Origin: Primula veris
Lineage: Eukaryota > Streptophyta > Magnoliopsida > Ericales > Primulaceae
Reading direction: 5' to 3'
Length of the DNA stretch: 64,000 bases
NCBI GenBank assembly: GCA_963682055.1
Contig: OY821745.1
Location: 11,167,501 to 11,231,500, forward strand
How positions within the stretch are numbered: the first letter of the stretch is position 1; every line of letters starts with the position of its first letter. The notes beneath the pieces were generated by a model, which saw nothing but the letters and a program-made list of their open reading frames with translations, did no database searches and had not been told where the DNA came from. The position numbers were made by a program, and so were the translations under genes. This document shows positions 44,448 through 54,592 of this stretch, one piece after another.

Positions 44448-44490
44448 CCACAAAGATGAGAGAGAAAGAGAGAGCGCGCTAAATATAGTG
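44448..44490 (-). promoter_or_regulatory. Candidate first exon and TATA region of the At1g01500-like gene
   Basis: On the minus strand ACTATATTTAGCGCGC is followed by a CT-rich leader (CTCTCTCTTTCTCTCTCATC) and the donor TTTGTGG|GTATGT. The order TATA, pyrimidine-rich leader, donor is typical of plant 5' UTR first exons. No transcript evidence. Confidence 0.35.
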
Positions 44491-44567
44491 TATGTACGTA
44501 GTACTGTAGTACCAGATAATTCTATTCTATTTTTTATTTCTCTCACTAATTTAGTGGAAAAATTGGG

Positions 44568-45313
44568 ATATTCTTTTTTCAATAGCCAATTTACTTATAT
44601 ATATATATATATATATATATGAGATGTGGGATTTGATCTACGTGGCACAGCCATTTTTTATTTATTTATTTTTTTATCAAAAAAACTTTTTTGATTTTAT
44701 TAAAAAAAAACCCCTAACCATCTACCATCAAACTCATTCGTATATCAAATTAATATATTTTTTTATCAAATCAATATCATTCTACCAATACAATTATCCT
44801 CAATTATACCCAAAAAATAAAAAATCTCTCACAATTTATTAAAATAAAACCTCCTCCAGTTTTACCAAAAATAAACTCTAACCATAACGAACAAACTACT
44901 TCCTATATCAAAATATTTACTTGATAATTGTAGTGGCAGATTGATGTTTATTTGAGAAAAAAAATGATATTAATTTGATATAGGAAGTAGTTTGGTGGTT
45001 ATGGTTAGAGTTTATTTTTGATAAAATTGGAGGAGTTTTTAATTTGGTAAATTGGGATAGTTTTTTTTTTTTATGTGTAAAATTAGGAATAATTGTAGTG
45101 GTAGAGTTATATTGATTTGATAAAAAAATATATTAATTTGATATACGAATGAGTTTGATGGTTGATAGTTAGGTTTTTTTTTTTTTTTTTTTTTAGTAAA
45201 ATGAAAAAAGTTTTTTGGGTAAAAAAAAAAAAAATATATATGTGCCACGTAGACGTTGATTATCAATCTCACGTCTGTTATACATATAACTAAATTGCCT
45301 ATTGAAAAAAGAA
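44568..45313. mobile_element. Large fold-back element, arms about 350 bp
   Basis: Outer ends ATTCTTTTTTCAATAG and the inverse CTATTGAAAAAAGAAT. Inner matching blocks include CTACGTGGCAC / GTGCCACGTAG, AAACTCATTCGTATATCAAA / its inverse, and GAACAAACTACTTCC / GGAAGTAGTTTG. Loop near 44925-44970. No genes. Confidence 0.8.
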
Positions 45314-45364
45314 TCTCCCGGTGTGGAAAAATTCAGTCTGTTCCATCAAAATTACGGTTTTAAA

Positions 45365-45633
45365 GAACAGACTGAATTTTTCCACTGTAATTTTTATGTT
45401 TTCACGTTTAAACCATAATTTTTTTTTCGAACCATAATTTTTTTTACGAACCGTAAGTCAAAACTACGGTTTGACTATGAAATTACAAAATTGCTCCTGC
45501 GTTGAAATTTTCAAATTTTAATATGGACCGATCGATCGGCTGTCAGCTCCGATCGATCGGTCTGTGTACATTCTGAAACTTTTTACAGAATGTTTAGCCG
45601 AACGATCGGAGTTGACAGCCGATCGATCGGCTG
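45365..45633 (+). repeat. MULE left terminal inverted repeat
   Basis: Contains palindromes at 45528-45539, 45549-45560 and 45619-45630 (all CCGATCGATCGG) and a variant CCGAACGATCGG at 45598-45609. Its outermost 21 bases also form a perfect inverted pair with 45323-45343. Confidence 0.85.
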
Positions 45634-45909
45634 AACATTCTGTAAAATTATACATAATACACACATACATACACATATATACACACGTCTCTCTCCATAT
45701 TTTCATCAAAAACCATCCGATATTCAACAAAATCACGCTTTTTTTTGTTATAACTCTCTATTTTTATTGTCATAATACATATATTTCAAATTAATTCAAC
45801 CTAAAATTCATTAATTTGCCCCAAACCAATTCGTATTTTTTTTTTAAAAAACCCTAATTTCTCAAAAACCCGAAATTCTCAAAAACCCGAAATTCTCAAA
45901 TTCAATAAC

Positions 45910-47213
45910 ATGGTTTGAGAGAAAAGGTCTTCGAAGGCGACTTCTAAAAATATCGGCTCCTCCGCTTCTTGTTTAGGTAAGTCTTCTAAAGCCGATAATC
46001 GTATATCGAATACGACAATTGTAAATCGTGTCTGTTTAGATTATGCAAGTTTCCTTCGCAAATTTCCGCTTTTTGAAGAGAATATCGATTTTCAAAATTG
46101 GAAAAACTTGATTTCTTTATCTAATGATATATATATTGATGAAAGTTATCAATTTTATCAAAATCTTATTGTTTATACGAATGCCAATAATGAGTCGAAC
46201 TTTCAACCCATGTGAATAAAAAGAAAATAGTTTTTTCCGCCTCTCAATTACGCGACCTCTTAGATTTAGAGTCTAGTGGCGTATCAAAAATCGAGGAAGT
46301 CTTAAATAGGTGTAATTTTTCAAACATGTTTGAACTTCGTTAATCCGTGTTTCACCCCGATCATCGTGGAGAGCCAAAAGCTAACGGTCTCCACTTTCAA
46401 AATAAAATCACCTTTTTTGTTGTCTCTAAAATTATTTTCTCTCATAGCTCAAATTTCACCGATGTTACGGAAGATAACATTGTTATTGTAGCTTGTACCG
46501 CCACCCTAATTATTAAAACAATGAGAGAAGCCAAATACTCCACAAATTACTCTCTTCCGTATGTCTCTCTTATTACCGAAATTCTCAATTCTTTTAATAT
46601 CAAGTGCAAATGCGTTAAACTCGAGTCGATTAGTGTTCTTGAGTCAAAAAATCTTTCGCAAATGAAAATTCGTGTAATGGGTAATAATATTCTAACTTAC
46701 TATGGCTGAGTAGTTACCGGTGAATTTTTTGCACATCTCTCTTTTCATCTAGAGCCCTATGTAGGCCATAAGACAATCCCTATCGAACCCATTTTGAAAC
46801 CCCATGATCCTTCTCTAGGTCCCAATACGGAACCCGAGGGTCCTTCTTCCGACACCATTCCCTCATCCCCGCATCGACAAAAGGGCAAATGAATAGCGGG
46901 ATCCTCCTCTCTTCCTCCTATTGAAGCCTCTCCTCCTCATAATACCGAAAATGCTCGTTTCTCCTTTCCTCGTAATCCTCATTGGACGCCCGTGACCGAA
47001 AATTTTCATGCGGACAAAATGACGATGGATTATGAATTTCATCGTATGTATCGTCAACAATACCGTGAGTATAAAATGAACAAGAGTGAGGATTACGGAG
47101 AAATCGATGCCTGTAGTGAAGAGGAGTATAAATATTATCGTGTATATTTTTCGAACTATCGTCGGCCGCTCTATGATGATACCGGCGATGATGCTATTTC
47201 AAAACATGACTAG
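45910..47213 (+). pseudogene. MULE second gene: putative plant transposon protein (PF20167-like), decayed
   Basis: A degraded frame starting at ATG 45910 with a stop already at codon 3. Recognisable segments: DYASFLRKFPLFEENIDFQN, WKNLISLSNDIYIDESYQFY, then a frameshift near 46213, SASQLRDLLDLESSGVSKIE, a TAA near 46340, HPDHRGEPKANGLHFQNK, SLPYVSLITEILNSFNIKCK. A C-terminal part is split by TGA at 46707-46709 and 46889-46891 (KMTMDYEFHRMYRQQYREYK), with a final stop at 47213. This layout resembles plant transposon proteins often found in retroelements and MULEs; the family call is by pattern only. Its partner is the minus-strand transposase gene, and their 3' ends face each other across about 770 bp of AT-rich DNA. 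Confidence 0.55.
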
Positions 47214-47982
47214 AGTTTTAATTTTCCTATGTTTCGATGTAATTTTTCTATGTTTCAAAGAATGTGTAATTTTATTTTATTTATTTTGTTAAACGGAGAC
47301 TATTTTGGGACTCGTTTTATTATAAATGTTAATGTTTATTTTTCTTCATCATTTTATCTTATTTTTTTTATCGTTTTTGCGATTGGGTATGTGTTAATTG
47401 GTGTTGATTATTGGTGTTGTTTGTTGGTGTTGGTTATTTGTTGGTTTACATGTACATTTAATTTTTGTGTGGCGATATCCAATTTTAAGTGAAACTATGA
47501 AGAATTTTTCGCTCGATTGGTTATTGTGGTGTTGTTGTATTTTTTTTGTTGATGGTATTATTTATTTGATAAATTGGGCCGATGATTGTATTTTTTTTAT
47601 TTGTGGCGATGATTTATTTTTAAGCAAAATTATGGTGAATTTTTTGCTTGACATTTACTTACCAATTTTGTATCTTGATTTATACTTTGTTGGTGTTGTT
47701 TGTTGGTATTAGATGTAAATTATTGACGAATTTTTTATTTACAAGTATGACGTTTAAATAAAACTTGAAAATGAGAGTTTTACGACCATTGCAACATTTA
47801 CAAAAATAACTGATTTATAGTATTTTTACTCTAGTATTACGACATATAAAAACGATAATGAATCACATAAATCACATAAATAACAAAAATAATTGATTTA
47901 TAACTACACAATATTCAGAATATGAAACATTAAATCATTTAACTCCGGTCTCACTACAATCAATTACAAAAAGTTGGAAAAA
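47214..47982. other. AT-rich spacer between the convergent MULE genes
   Basis: T/G-rich on the plus strand with repeated TTGGTGTTG and TTTATTTTT motifs. The open frames here are hydrophobic by composition only and are not genes. Confidence 0.5.
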
Positions 47983-50681
47983 CTAATATGCATCGTCTAA
48001 GTTGTATATGCTTTCAGTATCGACTTCTTTTCCATCTTGCTTTTGCAATGCTCTGTAAAAGTTGAAATTTGGTCGAAATACTTGTTTCCACGGATCAGCA
48101 TCTGCAGTGTGTTCTTCTTTCCACCGACCTATAATTGCTAGCATCGGAAAATTCCCGTCTTTAGGAACAACTTCAGCATAATGACATTTGTTGACAAACA
48201 CCATTACAACAAGGATGTAATGTCTCAGTTTAGGAGGCACAGTACAGTGTAAAGAGGTAAATAGGTGGTGTTCCGACAAACTACACCCCGACTAGTATTG
48301 GTTAATTCCAATACTACAAGTAGTATATTATAACAAGATGCAATTAGAAAACCACATGCAGAAAATCTAATCCATTTATTGATAGGGACGTCATTTTGAT
48401 TATTGCTATAATCCAAACTAGATAAAACATAATCAAAACATTTGTTGTCGTAGTTTTGGAACAGATTATAATAAACACCTCTCATTCGATAAATCTCCTG
48501 CTACAACTCTCATCTAACTTCGAACCAATTTTCTTTCCCTCCATTTTTACGCATCGCTTTTGCAATTACTCGAAAGCCACATTTACCATCACCACGCACA
48601 TCATTTATCGTATCATGAAATTATGTAGCATGAGCAATATTTGCTCACTATACTTCAAGATTGTCCTAGTGGTGGGGTTATTTATCGTCCTACGCGTCCT
48701 ACTAGTTGGCTGAAATGCCGTTTCTTCGGCTTTTCCGTTCCCTTTATCTCGCCTAGCCACTTTTTCCGCTTCGACTTTTCTTTTATCCTGACTAGCAAGT
48801 TCTTCGTCCATATACTCTCAGCCTGACTTGTCCCTTTTACTAGAAGTGTCTCCTTTTCTAGCTCTCCCCATACTTTTTTTCAATTCTGGATCATTCATTG
48901 ATGCTCTAGAGGGTAAAGTTATCTCTCGGAGTTGTGTTTTCATGCACCGTTTTTCAACGGAGGTTTTTGTAGAATAAACACTTTTAAACTCGTCCAGATC
49001 AGCATCAACCCCATAATCATCGTTCGACCCATTATCATCAATGACATCGAATTTTTTTCAGAATTTATGAATATCTTCTAGTAAAAGAGCATTGCCAAAT
49101 AAATAATGCTAACTCATAATATGGTAACAAGGTAGCCCATGAGACAAGTTTATACCATGAGACAATACGTAGCAGATTGTCCATCACATTTTTTATGTTC
49201 TTCAAATAATAAATCCAATGCATGGTGTGATATATAAGATCTAAGATTTGTAAAGATAGGTCCCCATTCTGCATGTGAAAAATAAGATTTGGATTTTTCC
49301 AACTTCATCTTAATCTCGTCGAACTGTTTACTAAGAATTTTATGTAGAACGACCCAAACATTTTCAAGGGTGTTAGAATTGCTGGAAAATGACTATTTTA
49401 GCTTCAAGTGTTGTTGTTCAGCCTGCTTACTAGTTCTATTACCTAGATGTGTTGAAGAGTTGGTAGAGCATACAACAAACTTGGTGGCATATTCACATAA
49501 CAAGTTCGTTATATAATTAACAACATCAGGATACGAATCGAGAAGGACATGAACGTAGCTACGCTGTAATTGTACTCCTCTATCGTTTCAGCATCAACCA
49601 CTAAACTCCAATCATCTAGAAACTTTTACCAATTTTCCGAAGAGATTTTTGGTTTACAGTGTTTCAAAACGTTTTTTGAAATGTGGAAGGTGCATAACAA
49701 ATGATAAGAATCAGGAAAGCAACACACAACACATTCATCAGGGCCATCTATCTGTCGGTTATAAAAACCCTAGGTAGTGTACACCCCCAATGTATCTTTT
49801 AATTTTTGCAGAGCCCAAATATAAATTCGTTCCGTCTCATCCCGCATAAAAACAAAACCTATGCAATATGTTTGGTTTGTCGAAGTCATCCCCACAATTT
49901 CTAGAAATGACATAATGAAGCGGTTTGTACTATATGTACATTGCATTAACAATACATCAAGAAATGCTTTGAACAGGCTTATAGAATCCGGATGGGCAAA
50001 AAATAAGTTTTCTTGGCGATGGGTGGTTGGGTTCGCTTCATAAAAAAAATTATAATGATATTTGTCCAACAAATTAAGCAGTTCTTGCTTCGGGGTCCTA
50101 CCATCTCGCTCTTTAAATTTAATAGAAGCAAAAAAATTATCTAATATTTTTGCGTTCGACACATTGTCAGGGTCTCGAACTTTTAGAGCCTCTAATATGA
50201 CACTAACTTTAAAAGTACTTTGCCTTAATGACCTACACAATTTATTTTCGGGTTTCGATAAACGAGCACGTCGTGCTTGCCTTTACAGGTAAGTGGGGAT
50301 TTATGATTATGGTTTCCATTTTTCACACGACACCTTCATTCATCGTTAATCAAAAAACCCTTAATAGAAAATGGACAGCCTGTTTTTTCGTACCTGAATC
50401 AGTGGAAGACACCTTCTTTTGCTGGTAAACACCCGACCTATCACAACATATCTCAACATACGGTACTCTTGTACCGTAAACCCCCCTGATTTACGAATAA
50501 AAAGAATAAAACTCCAATTTTCAGCCATGTCAGAAAGATCTTTAACCATGTCATCTCTATTATCGCAATACAAATCATCAACATCGAAATATTGTGTATA
50601 ATCGGTTAGTTCCACATTTGAGATACTTGAAGAAGCAACATAATTATAGTTTCAATAGTGGTTGTCGTCATGTTCCGCCAT
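47983..50681 (-). pseudogene. MULE/FAR1-type transposase with C-terminal OTU cysteine protease domain, decayed
   Basis: ATG at 50681 (MAEHDDNHY, then TGA). Parts in order: FAR1-like N-terminus (FTVQEYRMLRYVVIGRVFTS), a possible intron after LIQ (donor GTACGA), CRSLRQSTFKVSVILEAL, GRTPKQELLNLLDKYHYNFF, and the MULE core LFFAHPDSISLFKAFLDVLL, then QCTYSTNRF, SFLEIVGMTSTNQTYCIGF, ERIYIWALQKLKDTLGV. A zinc/HGN-type segment follows (VCSTNSSTHLGNRTSKQAEQ). Near 48550 is VRGDGKCGFRVIAKAMRKNG, the OTU protease Asp/Cys motif, then WIRFSACGFLIASCYNILLV and FVNKCHYAEVVPKDGNFPML with the OTU histidine. The usual first catalytic Asp of the transposase (DCTYKTN in relatives) is Gln here. Many stops and frame changes are present. 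In active relatives the transposase cuts at the TIRs; the OTU domain role is unclear. Confidence 0.75.
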
Positions 50682-50819
50682 AGAAAGGGTTTGGTTTAAT
50701 CGGAATAAATAATCAGTTTAAAACAAATTTGATAAGTATGTTGATTTGGGAGTTTTTTTTTTTTTTTAAGTAAGAGAGTGGGAGAGTGATAGTGAGAGTG
50801 TTTTTAGTAAAACACCACT

Positions 50820-51070
50820 CAGCCGATCGATCGGCTGTCAACTCCGATCGATCGGCTGAACATTCTGTAAAAAAATTTAGAATGTACACAGACCGATCGA
50901 TCGGAGCTGACAACCGATCGATCGGTCCACTGTAAAACTTGAAAATTTCAACGTAGGGGTAATTTGGTAATTTCACAATCAAACCGTAATTTTGACTTAT
51001 GATTCGAAAAAAAAAAATACGATTTAAACATGAAAACAGATAAATTACGGTTGAAAAATCCAGCCTCTTT
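50820..51070 (-). repeat. MULE right terminal inverted repeat
   Basis: Inverse of the left TIR; four perfect CCGATCGATCGG palindromes at 50823-50834, 50843-50854, 50893-50904 and 50913-50924. Confidence 0.85.
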
Positions 51071-51226
51071 AAATAAACTTTACTTCTGGTTGTTCCTATT
51101 GTACTTTATCTACTAGTCAACTACTCCTACTAGCCTAATAACCCTCTCTCTGTTGTAATACATTTAATTTTTGACTTTTTACTTCGAGTACTTCTTTTTA
51201 TCTTGGATAAACCCAATTTATCCTCT

Positions 51227-51336
51227 TGTTATGTTATTTAAGTCGGTTTCTGTTAATTTTTTGTTTTTCTAATAATAAAAATGTTATGTTATTTAAGTCG
51301 GTTTTTGTTAATTTTTTGTTTTTCTAATAATAAAAA
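51227..51336. repeat. 55-bp tandem duplication
   Basis: TGTTATGTTATTTAAGTCGG and the following 35 bases occur twice in succession with a single C/T difference. Confidence 0.9.
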
Positions 51337-54300
51337 TTATATGGAGAGCTAGAATTCAACATCATTAGTAAACCAGTTTAATGTCAATTTTGTGGCATCA
51401 CTAAAACTATAATGGAGTGAATTTATTTTTTCTTCTATACACAATAATTTTTTGATTTTATGTGTTTGATAAGTATAATTTTAAACCAGGGTGTACATAT
51501 TACACACATCGCGTAGATGGATTTCGTTAGTATAGAATATATAATCGCAATCTATTGACAAGTGCATCACCCTCAATACAAGCAAGTTTATGGCAAATCT
51601 ATATTAGTCTCACTATAAAACAATTGTGGCATACCGCAAGTTCACCACCGTGTCGTTGGTCTCCTTCTCAGACGCCAACACCATGAGGCAACGTCCTCGC
51701 AATTACCCTACCTCCAATGCACGCCCCTGAAGCAAATACGGTGCCAATCAACCTTGTTGCAGCTTGTCGATCAAGAAATTGGGGAACCGAATTCAAGTTA
51801 AAGTCTTGAAAACAATCTAAATCATGAAATGCATTTATTAATCATGGAATATGGTCACTGCATTGTCGGTTGTCAATACGTTTATTTTATATGTATTATC
51901 TTGTGAAACTAAAAAGTCTATTAATAATCATTATATATTGATTATGATTATAGGCTCTCTAGTTTTATCAATTGTTTCATTAAACAGAAAAAAAAATGAT
52001 ACAAGTTAGACAAAAGGGATAAAACACAATTTTATTAATATATGTGAAGAGGGATTATGAAGCCGTGATATATTTGAAGTTCCAAAATTAGTCTTGCTTT
52101 TAAAAATCAAAATACTAATATGCTGCACAATTTTATAAAACATATTACTTCATGTTTAAATTTTAATAATAATAATAACCACTTCAACTCAATTTTTCCA
52201 TATCACTAAAAGAAACCACGGCATCTTGCAATTTTATCTAGTTCTTTTCAGAAATGGGGATTGCTTTTCTTTTCTTTTAACGTATCTTTGTCTTTCTCTT
52301 TTCTTTATTTAACTACATATATCAAACGCTTATTTATCTTTTTCTTTTTGTTTGTTTTTATTTGATGATGATGGACTTAAGAGTATTAGTGGGGAACAGA
52401 GTAAAAAAAAAAAAAAGAGTGAAAACAAATATCATTTTAAAACATGATGTATGTAACCGTAATACATACCACTTGTTATAGTCTAATTTGCTCTCCATTT
52501 TTTTGGTTTACTTCGATTCCTTCTACATTTTTCATTTGACACTCTTTATTCATTCTTCAAATTTTGATTTTCCTTTTCGTTCCCTTTGAGACTGAAAATT
52601 TATAGTTAAAAGTTGGCAACTTAAGCTCAGAATTAGATGTGTCTTTAGGGCAAAGAGAAAAAGAAGCAGATAACTATTGTACGAGGCTTGTCTGGTATAG
52701 AAGGTAAACATTACCCAATATACGAAGTACATAGTATACATACATCATACAACAAGACATGCTCACAATTAGCAAAGCCTAACCAATACCACTGGTAAGT
52801 AGTACACTCGTCGGAGCTTATGGATCTTTTGAAATATGCTGGGGATCAAGCTGACTAATTTTTTGTTAATTTAACATAAGTGGCGATCAAATGATTTCTT
52901 GATTTCCTCTAGTCATTCACGAGGTTGATTGAATTGGTACACTCGGCGATGAAGCACTCAACTGATTAGAGTTTGGGTGGAGAGTCAGAATTCTGAGAAG
53001 TATCGAAGATACATATTATATTGTAGTAAAAAGGCCATAAGATTTTTTTAGTAACTTCTGGCAAATACGTAACTGAAACAATTGGTTCTAGTGTTCATGT
53101 GAAAAGCGACAACCAATAATCCAATTTCTTTAAAGTTCCATTACTAGTTGCACTACTCCTGGAGGCTGGAACGACTTTGTAAGTGTTCGAGTGAATGCTT
53201 GAACCTTTTGCATTCTAGACCTTCCGCCTCTCAAGTAGTATTGAGGAGTGCTATTAAAACCTAATAAGAACAATGAGACCTTACATGGATATTGTTATGT
53301 GAGCATAATTTATTCTCAACTTAACCAAATTGGGTTGTAAAACTTGACCAAAAATTTCTTCTCGAGACCACCTGTAAGAAAAGGTGCATTATAGCCAATA
53401 TGGGTGCTGGGTTGGAGACAACCTTATGAACCAGAGAAGCATATATGTAAGACATTATTTGTTAACTTTATGTTGGGGACAAACATTGGACATTACAGAT
53501 TCTACTGTTTGCAACCAAATAATCGGAGAATATGGCAAGTGTCTCAACATTATCAGAAAGCAAAACCCATAGAAACAATAGAATCATGGCAAACGAAATC
53601 TAGGTGTTCGTAAAAAAAAATTAGACCACAGGTAATATTCAATAAGTTGGGGATAAGATTTCTAAGAATTAAAAGACCCCGAGGAGAAAAGAAAGGGGAC
53701 AGATTGACTACAAGCGGAATTGGTTTGAGTCTGTCTGGAGTCCGTGTCACCGAGGAACTGCAAAATCTGGAGAAATTTAATAACAAAAAAGGGGGAGATC
53801 AGTGGAAGTCCTTTCACCAAAAGTCTTGTTTCCTAATTCTAAGCGACTAAAACAGGACATATGTGCAAATAAACTGTTCTGAGCACCTCACAGTATTTCT
53901 GGTTTAATCAAACTCCCTAAGATAGTGTTTCGATTTTCTGAGTTCAAATAAACAGTTCCTCATAAAGAATGGCAAAACTATGGGAAGTGAAAGTTAATTG
54001 TAAAAGACAGAGATGAGGAAAAAATTGACGTAATTGGAAAGAAGAGATTTTACCAGAAAATTGACAAGGTTGTCTGGGTTACCTACGAAAAAAGTAAACT
54101 ATCCTAGAAGAAGATACACCACTTAAAATTGCAGTGAATGTAGACGAGGAAAGCAAGATTTATCAAAAGCACAAGCAGTCAATGAATTTTTTATATACTG
54201 TTTGTATTTATGTCTGACTAGCTTTGGTTACCAATAATTACCAGGAACAATGAGATCAATAATTACCAGGAATACAGAACCTTAGAACTAAATCAGGTAC

Positions 54301-54592
54301 ACATTAATAATGTTAATTAATGACAAAATGACCATATAGCTTCTTCATTCACAGCAATTGAACACCAGAGTTATCAAGAGGCAAAGTTGACAGCCATAAT
54401 GCCACAAAAAAATTCACAACGAAAATACAAACAAAGAAATTGAGTAAAGAACATGTCTGAATTACTTGACCAAAAAGTTTACAAAAGAAGGAAATGTTTT
54501 AAAGTCAAATTACTCAAACGAAAAGGCCTCTTTTCCTTCTAAACATGGCTTAACCCCGCGTATTTATTCAATTGTAGATCCAGTAGACCTTG
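51337..54592. other. Intergenic, downstream of the NFD6-like gene
   Basis: No recognisable exon. A slightly GC-richer patch (51620-51790) and two overlapping open stretches (53384-53613, 53647-53850) have ordinary composition but no family signature and no convincing splice partners. Confidence 0.4.

Larger units (their letters stand above)
45365..51070. mobile_element. Decayed Mutator-like element (MULE) with long TIRs, OTU-domain transposase gene and a second gene
   Basis: TIRs of about 250-270 bp (45365-45633 and about 50820-51070) match throughout, including TGAAATTTTCAA(A/G)TTTTA and paired CCGATCGATCGG palindromes. Two degenerate genes converge inside: plus strand 45910-47213 and minus strand 47983-50681. 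Multiple stops and frameshifts show the copy is inactive. The TSD is not clear. Confidence 0.8.

Noticed and set aside
47229..47712. Hydrophobic open frames between MULE genes
   Set aside because: Generated by T/G-rich DNA (FFCCWCLFVG-type); no conserved features.
53384..53850. Overlapping open stretches in the intergenic region, on both strands
   Set aside because: Short, no shared domain and the two strands compete; chance frames.
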